A stretch of DNA of 64,000 nt, taken from NCBI GenBank assembly GCA_028716845.1, contig JAQUPF010000004.1, positions 1 through 64,000 of the forward strand, in the 5' to 3' direction. Positions within the stretch are counted from its first letter, which is position 1; every line of letters begins with the position of its first letter. The DNA comes from a bacterium. Lineage in GTDB: Bacteria; Auribacterota; Tritonobacteria; UBA1439. The notes under the pieces are model-generated. The model did not search any database. It worked only from the letters and a program-made list of their open reading frames with translations, and was not told the origin of the DNA. Shown piece after piece: positions 53,390-60,759 of this stretch. The position numbers and the translations under genes were made by a program.

Positions 53390-54276
53390 CGCAGCACCGC
53401 CGCGGCGCACTGGCCTGCGTACTGCCCCATCCATCGCAGGGCATCGTAGAAGGCGAATCTGCTCTCCAGGGAGCCCCGGCGCCGGCTCACCGCGGTCACC
53501 AGCACGGAGAGGACTCTGCGCATGTTGCCCAGGTCGTCCGGGTACAGCCCGAGGAGCGGCCGCGGCCGTCCCCCGGCGAGGTGCGGGTACTTCCGGAGCA
53601 GGATCGTCCACGCGTGGCCGTACCGGTAATGCTGCCGGAACAGCTGCCGCGCGGACGATTTGTGCCTGTGCTCGACGCGCGCACCCGGCACGTATTTCAT
53701 CCGATAGCCCGCCCCGTGGATCCGCCAGCCGAGGTCCACGTCCTCGCCGCCGGCCATGGGGAAGCGCTCGTCGAAGAGCCCGACCTCGTCGAAGACGCGC
53801 CTTCGGAACATTGCGTTGGCCGTGATGGCATGGGGGACCGCATCCCGCTCGATCGTCTTCTCCTGCGAGATGGGGTTGGCCTGCGCCATGTACCGCTCCA
53901 GGGCGGAGAAGGCCGGGGGGGAGACGATCGCCCCGCCGACGCAGGCGACCGATTCATCCGTGAAACCCCCGCGCAGCTCATCGAGCCAGTCCCGATCGGC
54001 CAGGCAGTCCGCGTCGGTGAAAGCGACATAGGCGCCGCGCGCCTCCTGCACGCCCATGTTCCGCGCCGCCGCGGCCCCCCTCCTCGGCTGGCGGAGGTAG
54101 CGGACCGGGAACCGCCGGACGACCTCCGCCGTCCCGTCCCGCGACCGATTGTCGACCACGACAATTTCACAGCCCGACGGGGGGGGCCGCAGGTCGAGCA
54201 GGGATCGGATGCAGTCGCCTATCGTGCGTTCGCCATTGTGCACGGGGACGACGACGGTGACCGATTCATCCGGCAT
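53386..54276 (-). CDS. Family 2 glycosyltransferase
   Basis: 296 aa. VTVVVPVHNGERTIGDCIRSLL, EIVVVDNRSRDGT, VAFTDADCLADRDWL (DxD-type) and MAGGEDVDLGWRIHGAGYRM. Start at ATG 54276, which overlaps the end of the small YIDPG gene by 11 nt; an ATG at 54309 is also in frame. It is followed through ATGA by the radical SAM/GT2 fusion and shares sequence style with that protein's GT2 half, so one may derive from the other. Confidence 0.9.
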   Translation of the reverse strand: MPDESVTVVVPVHNGERTIGDCIRSLLDLRPPPSGCEIVVVDNRSRDGTAEVVRRFPVRYLRQPRRGAAAARNMGVQEARGAYVAFTDADCLADRDWLDELRGGFTDESVACVGGAIVSPPAFSALERYMAQANPISQEKTIERDAVPHAITANAMFRRRVFDEVGLFDERFPMAGGEDVDLGWRIHGAGYRMKYVPGARVEHRHKSSARQLFRQHYRYGHAWTILLRKYPHLAGGRPRPLLGLYPDDLGNMRRVLSVLVTAVSRRRGSLESRFAFYDALRWMGQYAGQCAAAVLR

Positions 54277-54481
54277 CGTGGTCCCGGGACTTCGGGCGGT
54301 GGAGGGCATCCCTGATCCGCTTCCAGTACAGCTTGAGCGCGAATCCCGAGCCGACGAGCGCGGCGATGACGATCTGCACCAGGTAGCTGCCGGCGCCGGG
54401 GTCGATATAGGCGTGGCCGCGGCCGGGGAGGGCGAAAAGGAGCAGGGCGAACACGATGGAGAGACGTCGCGCAGGATTCAT
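54266..54481 (-). CDS. Small YIDPG membrane protein
   Basis: 71 aa from ATG 54481. N-terminal hydrophobic signal (LSIVFALLLFALPGRGHA), then YIDPGAGSYLVQIVIAALVGSGFALKLYWKRI: a conserved YIDPG-GS motif, a second membrane helix and a basic tail. This short family recurs next to glycosyltransferase genes in many polysaccharide loci; its function is unknown to me. Overlaps the GT2 start downstream by 11 nt, so the two are translationally linked. Confidence 0.75.
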   Translation of the reverse strand: MNPARRLSIVFALLLFALPGRGHAYIDPGAGSYLVQIVIAALVGSGFALKLYWKRIRDALHRPKSRDHDAG

Positions 54482-54542
54482 GGCGCCATGATACCGCATG
54501 GAGACCGGCTGCGCAACCTCTCTCGTCGCGCGGGGGGACAGG

Positions 54543-55925
54543 TCATACCGCCCGCCGCTTCATGAGGTAGATCGCGCGTCGCGAACCGGGGACCGCCTCC
54601 CGGGCCTCCACGGTGAAATGCCTCCCGAACGCCTCCTCGAACCGCCGCTCGGTGTAGTCCGGAAAGATGTCCTCCCGGGTGGCGAGCATCCTTTGCACGT
54701 TCGAGTCCTCCTTCGGGACGAACTCGATGATGAGACCTCTCCCCAGTTCCCGGAAATACCGGGCAGCGGCGGCGAGGGGGACGTTGTTCGCGATCGCGAC
54801 ATGGTGGATGAGCGCGAGCGCCATGACCGCGTCGGCCGGGCCGCGCGCGGCGAGGGACATCCGCTCACGGTGGGCCCAGCCGAGGGACGGGCTCGGGTTC
54901 GTGAGGTCCATGACAAGCGGCAGGATCTTCCGTTCTCCCTCCTTCCGGCACGCGAGGTAGTTCATCTCGACGGCCGCGCGGTCGCCGTCGAGGGAGACCG
55001 TCGGAATGCCCTTCGCGGCCGCGACCCTGCTGAAGACGCCGGTGTTGGCGCCCATGTCCCACACGCTCCGGGGGGCGAGGACGTCGAGGAATGTCCCGAT
55101 TGTCCGCCGTTTGTGCTCGAACGCCTCCGGGGCGTAGGTCGTCGCCTCGTAGTAGGCGCTCCAGGCGGTTTTCGGGGGCCTCCAGGAGCACGCGGCGACC
55201 GCGCCCCGGAGATTGTCGATGAGGGCGAGGAGGCGGAAGCGCGAGAGGCGCGCCGTCACGGGTTTGCCGCTCCCCGCGCCGCGCCGCTGCGCCGCGGCGT
55301 GGAGATGGATGTGGCTGAGGAGGCGGAACGAGAAGCGGCTCCGGAGGGGGAGGAGGGCGCTCGCCAGGTCGAGGGGGACGCCGTCGATGTACACGCCGAG
55401 CAGGCACCCGAGCCGTGCGTCGGCGCGGGCCATGAGCGCGAGCGGCGCGAGGAAGTGCTGGCAGAACTGCCGATAGGCCGCCCAAGGCATCCCCTCGCGG
55501 TACCGCTCGAACGAGAGGGTGTCTATGAGGACTGGCCTCCCGCCGATGAACTGGATGTTGAAGGCGCTCGCGTCCTTCAGCGTCATCCCGCGCTCGAGGG
55601 CGCACCGCTGTATCTCGAGCGTGGCGAGCGCCGCGTCCTTCAGCCCGCTGAAGCACCACTCGTACGGGTAGGAAATGAACGGCACTACTTCAGGGCGAAT
55701 GATCTTATACGCCGTCTCCGGGTCCGCCGGCGGCGCGTCGACCTCCTCGTGGGGGATCATGAGGCCGGCATCGACGAGCTCGCGGCAGAGGCCCGATTCC
55801 GTCAGGCGGTCGTAGTCCTCCCGGTAGATCGAGTTGATCTGGCGATAGATTACCCCGTCCCGGGAGAAGAGGAAGCCGCTCGGGTCGCGGAAGGAGGAGG
55901 CCAGCCGCAGCGGATCTCCGCCCAT
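54543..55925 (-). CDS. Class I SAM-dependent methyltransferase of the polysaccharide locus
   Basis: 460 aa. The C-terminal half holds the SAM-binding motif VWDMGANTGVFSRVAAAKG, the acidic VSLDGDRAAVEMNYL and ALALIHHVAIANNV. The N-terminal ~220 residues (FRDPSGFLFSRDG, LKDASAFNIQFIGGRPVLIDTLSFE) are a separate conserved region seen in long methyltransferases near glycosyltransferases; it contains a kinase-like DASAFN-IQ segment that may bind a ligand. Likely methylates a sugar or lipid carrier; the substrate is unknown. It lies 61 bp upstream of the small YIDPG gene on the same strand. Confidence 0.82.
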   Translation of the reverse strand: MGGDPLRLASSFRDPSGFLFSRDGVIYRQINSIYREDYDRLTESGLCRELVDAGLMIPHEEVDAPPADPETAYKIIRPEVVPFISYPYEWCFSGLKDAALATLEIQRCALERGMTLKDASAFNIQFIGGRPVLIDTLSFERYREGMPWAAYRQFCQHFLAPLALMARADARLGCLLGVYIDGVPLDLASALLPLRSRFSFRLLSHIHLHAAAQRRGAGSGKPVTARLSRFRLLALIDNLRGAVAACSWRPPKTAWSAYYEATTYAPEAFEHKRRTIGTFLDVLAPRSVWDMGANTGVFSRVAAAKGIPTVSLDGDRAAVEMNYLACRKEGERKILPLVMDLTNPSPSLGWAHRERMSLAARGPADAVMALALIHHVAIANNVPLAAAARYFRELGRGLIIEFVPKEDSNVQRMLATREDIFPDYTERRFEEAFGRHFTVEAREAVPGSRRAIYLMKRRAV

Positions 55926-56033
55926 GGTCAGGATGCCTCGCCCGCCGGACCGGCACCGGGGAAGATGCGAATCGCGCCTTTCGCCTCCACGCGCGCATTA
56001 TACCGCCCCCCGCGCCGCCGCACAAGCGACCCG

Positions 56034-56243
56034 GACGCGATCCACCCGGTAAACGGCATTCTGCGGGGGGTGTTTGTGCCGCCGGGCGAGCACGAGGTGA
56101 CGCTGACATACCTCCCGGCGAGTTTCAGGATCGGCCTCGGCGGGACCGGCCTCGGTGTCCTGGTCGTCGCCTGGATCGCGATCGCCTCATTCCGGCGGAG
56201 GCGCCGGCCCGAGGAGGCGGTCAGCCGTCCACGGCGGTCCTGA
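56034..56243 (+). pseudogene. C-terminal remnant of a YfhO-like membrane protein
   Basis: The plus-strand frame reads NGILRGVFVPPGEHEVTLTY, then PASFRIGLGGTGLGV and a hydrophobic helix with a basic end, stopping at 56243. This is the well-known C-terminal signature of YfhO-type multi-pass membrane proteins (normally ~800 aa), but the rest of the gene is missing: upstream the minus-strand methyltransferase occupies the DNA. It lies antisense to its neighbours and overlaps the 3' end of the GT2 at 56221 by 23 bp. Confidence 0.65.
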
Positions 56244-57168
56244 AGCCGCGGCCGAGCGCCTGTCTCGACGCCGCGAGCATCATGCTCCCGAGTCCCCGGC
56301 AAGCCGCGGCGAGGTAATCGTACCGCCGCTCCCGGATGAACCGCAGGACGAAATCCCTCGGCCACCAGGAGAGGAGGGCCCTCGGGAAGAGACGCGGGTA
56401 GTGCTTCCCGAAGAAGAGGAGATAGTTCCGCGAGTAGTAGTAGACGTAGGACGGGTCCGTCGCCCCCTTCGTCACGGCCGAAACCTTGTGGTACACCACC
56501 GATCCGGGGACGTATTTCACCCGCCAGCCCCGCCGGCGCGCGCGCACGCACCAGTCCATGTCGTCGAAGTAGAAGACGTAATCCTCGTCCATGAGGCCGA
56601 TCTCCCGGATGGTCGCCGCCCGCGCGAGGAGGCTGCAGCCGGTCACGTAGTACACCTCCCGCACCTCGTCGAACTGCCCCTCGTCGCGCACGCCGTAGCC
56701 GATGTGGAAGAAGCGCCCGTCGCGCATGTCGAGGCCGGCGCCCGCGTGCTGGAGGATCGAGGGGCGGTCGTGGAAGAAGATCTTCGAGCCCGCGATGCCG
56801 CACCGCGCGTCCCGCTCCGCCTCCCCGACGAGGGCGGAGAGGGCGCCCGGCTCGACGGTTGTGTCGTTGTTGAGGAGCCAGACGTAGTCCGCCCCCTCCC
56901 GCAGCGCGACCCGCATCCCGGCGTTGCACCCCCCCATGAAGCCGGCGTTCCGCTCGAGGCGCATCGTGCGCGCCTGGGGGAACCGCGCCGCGACCTCGGG
57001 GATGCAGGAGCGCCGGGCGCCGTTGTCGACGACCACGACGACGTTGCGCGGGTAGTCGAGGGCGCGGAGGGAGGAGAGGCACTCGAGCGTGTCGGCGAGG
57101 CCGTCGTAGTCCAGAAGGATGGTGTAGACGAGGGGGGGGCGGACGGCGCCCGGGTCACCGCTGCTCAA
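56221..57168 (-). CDS. Family 2 glycosyltransferase, rhamnosyltransferase-like
   Basis: 315 aa with a probable TTG start at 57168 overlapping the upstream stop by 14 nt. VVVVVDNGARRSCIPEV, RLERNAGFMGGCNAGMRVAL, YVWLLNNDTTVEPG and FYFDDMDWCVRARRRGWRV are typical of the RfbN/WbbL-type group that often adds deoxysugars. Fits the neighbouring RfbF/RfbC deoxysugar genes. Hydrophobic C-terminal segments suggest membrane association. Confidence 0.88.
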   Translation of the reverse strand: MSSGDPGAVRPPLVYTILLDYDGLADTLECLSSLRALDYPRNVVVVVDNGARRSCIPEVAARFPQARTMRLERNAGFMGGCNAGMRVALREGADYVWLLNNDTTVEPGALSALVGEAERDARCGIAGSKIFFHDRPSILQHAGAGLDMRDGRFFHIGYGVRDEGQFDEVREVYYVTGCSLLARAATIREIGLMDEDYVFYFDDMDWCVRARRRGWRVKYVPGSVVYHKVSAVTKGATDPSYVYYYSRNYLLFFGKHYPRLFPRALLSWWPRDFVLRFIRERRYDYLAAACRGLGSMMLAASRQALGRGFRTAVDG

Positions 57169-58105
57169 GGTAGTGCGTCCTGTAGAATTCGGCCGCCTCG
57201 TCCCATGCCGCGCCCTCGTCCCACCCCGGGACGAGCGCGGCCGCCGGCTCCGTGTTGGTCCTGATCCTCGGCTCGGGGAATTCCGCCTGGGCCTTCAGCT
57301 CGAACCGGCAGGGGAGGCCGAGCCGCTTGCCCATCTCGCGCGCGAACCTGCGGGTGAACTCGCCCTGCGTCTCGGCGTAGCCGCTCGGGTTCAGCCGGAG
57401 GAGGCCGCGCCCCGCCGCCGCCGTTCTCCCTGCGAAGAGGACGTACGCCTTCGCGAGGAGACCGACGTGGATGTTGTCGCGGACGTAGTCCGGCGTCCTG
57501 ACGGCGGGTGTTTCGCCGCGCGCCCACCCCTTCACGAGCGAGGTGGTGAAGCGCTCCTCCTCGTACGGCCCGAACGGGTTGGGGATGACGAACTTCCCGA
57601 GGGCGAACCCCTCCCGCCCGCAGTGGAAGCGGAAGAGCTGGAAGGTGAGCCCCTTCGAGAGGCCGTACGGCGAGAAGGCGCGCGCGTCGCCGCCCCCCTC
57701 CCCCTCGTCGTTCTCAAAGACGCTCCCCGTGAGGAGCGCCGCGCGGCAGCCCCTCCCGGCAAGCTCCCGGAGGACGGCCGCGAGGTTGCGCGTGTTGCTC
57801 CCGAGCGCCGCGTGGACGTCGAAGTCGGGGCTCCGGTAGTCACGCACGTCGGCGGCGTGGTGGCAGAGCAGGTCCCACCGCGGCTCGCCGCGGACGAGCG
57901 CCATGAACGGCTCCTCGCCGAAGCGGCAGCCGAAGGCCGGGCGGCAGAGGGGGAGGAGCAGCCGGACCCGCTCGCCCCTGAGGCCCGCATAGGCGTCCGG
58001 GCCCGCCGCCGTGAACGTCGCGTGGACCTCGTGGCCGGCCGCGGCGAGCTCCCGGATGAAGCGGTGGCCCGTGAACGAGCTCCCGCCCGTGCAGAGAACC
58101 CTCAT
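57155..58105 (-). CDS. NAD-dependent sugar-nucleotide reductase/epimerase (SDR)
   Basis: 316 aa from ATG 58105 (AGAAGG 5 nt upstream). TGGSSFTGHRFIRELAAAGH is the cofactor loop, LTGSVFEN and SPYGLSK the catalytic Ser and Tyr-x3-Lys, VIPNPFGPYEEERF the substrate side. The NAD loop is TGGSSFTG rather than GxxGxxG, which some sugar reductases share. Belongs to the minus-strand deoxysugar operon ending in the GT2. Confidence 0.82.
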   Translation of the reverse strand: MRVLCTGGSSFTGHRFIRELAAAGHEVHATFTAAGPDAYAGLRGERVRLLLPLCRPAFGCRFGEEPFMALVRGEPRWDLLCHHAADVRDYRSPDFDVHAALGSNTRNLAAVLRELAGRGCRAALLTGSVFENDEGEGGGDARAFSPYGLSKGLTFQLFRFHCGREGFALGKFVIPNPFGPYEEERFTTSLVKGWARGETPAVRTPDYVRDNIHVGLLAKAYVLFAGRTAAAGRGLLRLNPSGYAETQGEFTRRFAREMGKRLGLPCRFELKAQAEFPEPRIRTNTEPAAALVPGWDEGAAWDEAAEFYRTHYLEQR

Positions 58106-58187
58106 CGGAACCTTCTGCCTCCGTGTTCTCTGCGCCCTCCGCGGCAACAACCATCCGCGCGTATCCGCGGCAACGCAACGCGCGCGT
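58106..58187. repeat. Short ATCCGCG repeat copy
   Basis: Contains CATCCGCGCGTATCCGCGGC near 58150-58170, the smallest copy of the dispersed intergenic family, inside an otherwise tightly packed operon. Confidence 0.5.
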
Positions 58188-58742
58188 TCAGGCGCGGGGG
58201 CCGAGGTGGTGGCCGGGGTCGAAATCGGGGTGGCCCCGGTCCTTCCCGGAGATGACCGCGGGGTCGCGGGGCCACTCGATGCCGAAGGCGGGGTCGTTCC
58301 AGCGGATGCCGCGCTCGTGCGCCCCGCTGTAGAACTCCGTGGAGAGGTAGAACGCCTCGGTATCGTCCTCGAGCGTCAGGATGCCGTGGGCGAAGCCCTT
58401 CGGGACGTAGATCGCCTTCCGGTTGTCCGCGCTCAGCGTCTCGCCGTACCATTTCCCGAAGGTCGGGGAGTCGCGCCGCAGGTCGATGACGGCGTCGAAG
58501 AACGAGCCGCGGATGCAGCGCACGATCTTCGTCTCGGCCTTCGGGGCGAGCTGGTAGTGCATTCCCCGGAGCGTCCCCGCGCGGATGCTGAGCGAGTTGT
58601 TGATCTGGACGATCCGGCAGTCCAGCCCCAGGTTCCCGAACTCCTCGACGCAGAAGGCCCGCGCGAAGAACCCGCGGTCGTCGTGCCTCTCCTCGAGGGC
58701 GATGATGTACGCCCCCCGGAGCGGCGTCTCGATGAATTTCAC
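58188..58742 (-). CDS. rfbC: dTDP-4-dehydrorhamnose 3,5-epimerase family protein
   Basis: 184 aa from a GTG at 58742 overlapping the upstream stop (GTGA). Cupin fold with RGFFARAFC, NNSLSIRAGTLRGMHYQ (catalytic His in GMHYQ), DAVIDLRRDSPTFGKW, IYVPKGFAHGILTLED and a Tyr in EAFYLST. Catalyses 3- and/or 5-epimerisation of a 4-keto-6-deoxy sugar nucleotide. Companion genes make a CDP-sugar start (RfbF), so the natural substrate could be a CDP- rather than dTDP-hexose. Confidence 0.93.
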   Translation of the reverse strand: MKFIETPLRGAYIIALEERHDDRGFFARAFCVEEFGNLGLDCRIVQINNSLSIRAGTLRGMHYQLAPKAETKIVRCIRGSFFDAVIDLRRDSPTFGKWYGETLSADNRKAIYVPKGFAHGILTLEDDTEAFYLSTEFYSGAHERGIRWNDPAFGIEWPRDPAVISGKDRGHPDFDPGHHLGPRA

Positions 58743-59761
58743 GCGTCCTCCCCGCGCCGAATGCGGTCCATCCGCCGCCGGAGCGTCCGGAGGCGCACGA
58801 ACCGCTCCCCCTCGAAGTCCGCCGCGCTGAAGCCGTGCTCGCCGAACTTCCGGCACAGCTCCTCCATGCCGGAGTCGAGGTCGTACTGCAGCTCGAAGCC
58901 GGGAAGGAGACGGCGGAGGAGGCCGAAGGCGACCCGGTAGTTCCGCGGATCGGCGCCCGTCTTCCCGGTGAAGACGATCTCCGCCTTCGGCACGAGCCGC
59001 TTCACCCTGTCGGCGACATCCTTCACCTGGTAGTTCTCGCCGTCGGCCCCGATGTTCGCGGCCGCGTTGTGGACGGTCTCGCGGGGCGCCTCCGCGAAGG
59101 CGAGGAAGGCGCGCGCGATGTCGCGGCAGTGCGTGAGCGGCCGCCAGGGGGTGCCGTCGCTGTCGATCCGGATGTCCCCCCGCGCGAAGGCGCAGGCGAG
59201 GAGGTTGTTCGCGACGAGGTCGATCCTGAGGTTCCTCGAGTGCCCGTACGCGGTGGCGTTCCGGAGGAAGGAGGGGGAGAAATCACGGTCCGCGAGCTCC
59301 CGCACCCGCTTCTCCGTCTCCACCTTCGAGACGGCGTAGGCGGAGAGCGGCCGGAGCTCGGACTCCTCGTCGAGGTCGAGCTTGACGCCCTTCCCGTATA
59401 TCGAGCAGCTGCTCGAGAAGAGCCAGCGGGGGACCCCCGCCTCCTTCGCGATCCGCGCGAGGCGGACCGAGCCGTGCAGGTTCACGCTGTAGGTCAGCGC
59501 CTCGTCGAGCTCCCCCATCGGGTCGTTGGAGATGGCGGCGAGGTGCATGACCGCGTCGTGCCCCTCGAGGTCTTGCGCCGTGAGGTCGCGGACGTCCTTC
59601 GTGAGTTCCCGGTCGGGGGGGACGAGCGGCTCCCACTCGCAGCCGTCGAAGAGGCCGAGGTCGCAGCCGGTCACCCGGTGCCCCGCCTCCTTCAGGAGCT
59701 CGACGAGGTGCGAGCCAATGTAGCCCCTGTGGCCCGTGACGAAGACGTTCAGACGGCCCAT
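58739..59761 (-). CDS. NAD-dependent epimerase/dehydratase (extended SDR)
   Basis: 340 aa. VFVTGHRGYIGSHLVELLKE is the NAD loop; MHLAAISNDPMGELD, FSSSCSIYG and the catalytic YAVSK follow; RNATAYGHSRNLRIDLVANNL matches the group often found next to CDP-glucose pathway genes. The ATG at 59761 overlaps the rfbF stop by 13 nt and its stop overlaps rfbC, so three genes are tightly coupled. No separate CDP-glucose 4,6-dehydratase (RfbG) is seen in the window, so the role of this SDR is open. Confidence 0.87.
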   Translation of the reverse strand: MGRLNVFVTGHRGYIGSHLVELLKEAGHRVTGCDLGLFDGCEWEPLVPPDRELTKDVRDLTAQDLEGHDAVMHLAAISNDPMGELDEALTYSVNLHGSVRLARIAKEAGVPRWLFSSSCSIYGKGVKLDLDEESELRPLSAYAVSKVETEKRVRELADRDFSPSFLRNATAYGHSRNLRIDLVANNLLACAFARGDIRIDSDGTPWRPLTHCRDIARAFLAFAEAPRETVHNAAANIGADGENYQVKDVADRVKRLVPKAEIVFTGKTGADPRNYRVAFGLLRRLLPGFELQYDLDSGMEELCRKFGEHGFSAADFEGERFVRLRTLRRRMDRIRRGEDA

Positions 59762-60543
59762 GGCGCCTTTCCGCCTTTCCAGAGCGCCTCGAGGTGCTCC
59801 CGCTCCCGCTGCGTGTCCATGCACTCCCAGAAGCCGCGGTGCCTGAAGATGTGCAGCTGCCCGTCCCGCGCGAGCCGCACGAGCGGCTCCCGCTCGAGGA
59901 CGCAGCCGTCGTCGGTCGAGAGGTAGTCCAGGAACTTCCGGCCGAAGAAGAAGTAGCCGCCGTTGATCCACTCGCCGCCGAAGTCGGGCTTCTCCTCGAA
60001 CCGGACGACGGCGTCCTCGCGCAGGACGATCCGGCCGAAGCGCGAGGGCGGGTTCACGCCGAGGACCGTGCCGATCTTCCCGTGTGAGAGGTGGAAGCGG
60101 TACTCCTCCGCGAGGTCCGCGTCGGTGAGGCCGTCGCCGTAGGTGACGGCGAACTGCGCGGCGTCGCCGAGGTACTTCGCCGCCGCCCGGGCGACCCGCG
60201 CCCCCGTCATCGCCGTTTCGCCGGTGTAGGCGAGGGTGACCTCCCAGTCGAGGTCGTGGTCGACGGAATGCACCGTGACGCCGTTCGCGGCGAGGTTCAC
60301 GGTGAAGTCGCTGTTCAGGGCGGAGTAGTTCAGGAAGTACTCCTTGATCACCTCCGACTTGAAGCCGAGGCAGAGGACGAACCGCCGGAAGCCGAACTTC
60401 CGGTAGGAGCGCATGATGTGCCAGAGCATCGGGTGGCTCCCGACCGGCACCATCGGCTTCGGCCGGAACTCGGTCTCCTCCTTCAGCCTCGTCCCCATGC
60501 CGCCGCAGAGGATGAAGACAGGGGCATTCTCGATGGCTTCCAT
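59749..60543 (-). CDS. rfbF: Glucose-1-phosphate cytidylyltransferase
   Basis: 264 aa. FILCGGMGTRLKEETEFRPKPMVPVG is the nucleotidyltransferase signature (G-G-x-GTR-L-E-T-RPKPMV typical of RfbF); YGDGLTDADL the metal site; EKPDFGGEWINGGYFFF the product side; FWECMDTQREREHLE the C-terminal end. Makes CDP-glucose from CTP and glucose-1-phosphate, the first step to CDP-deoxysugars such as abequose, tyvelose or paratose. GGGAGGGA precedes the ATG and a TATAAT box lies 34 bp upstream; first gene of the deoxysugar operon. Confidence 0.95.
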   Translation of the reverse strand: MEAIENAPVFILCGGMGTRLKEETEFRPKPMVPVGSHPMLWHIMRSYRKFGFRRFVLCLGFKSEVIKEYFLNYSALNSDFTVNLAANGVTVHSVDHDLDWEVTLAYTGETAMTGARVARAAAKYLGDAAQFAVTYGDGLTDADLAEEYRFHLSHGKIGTVLGVNPPSRFGRIVLREDAVVRFEEKPDFGGEWINGGYFFFGRKFLDYLSTDDGCVLEREPLVRLARDGQLHIFRHRGFWECMDTQREREHLEALWKGGKAPWAV

Positions 60544-60576
60544 GTGTGTCCGTCCCTCCCGGAACCGAGAGGAAAC

Positions 60577-60582
60577 ATTATA
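60577..60582 (-). promoter_or_regulatory. -10 box of the rfbF operon
   Basis: Perfect TATAAT on the minus strand 34 bp before the rfbF ATG. No convincing -35 hexamer at 16-18 bp, so an activator or alternative recognition may be involved. Confidence 0.5.
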
Positions 60583-60759
60583 GCCGCATGGCGGCGGAAC
60601 CGTGATCTATTTTCAACGGGAGTTTTTCGCCGGAGGCCGGTACGCCGGGAGGGATGCACTTCTCCCGGACGAAAAGGCGCACCGACAGCCGCCCGATCGA
60701 AATGCCCCCTTGGCCGACGAACGCGAGGAGGAGCGACAAACCGCGCGACTCCCGACCGA

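Noticed and set aside
54498-56243. 581-residue plus-strand frame opposite the methyltransferase
   Set aside because: Only its last ~70 codons (56034-56243) look protein-like, as a YfhO remnant. The rest is the antisense of a real methyltransferase.
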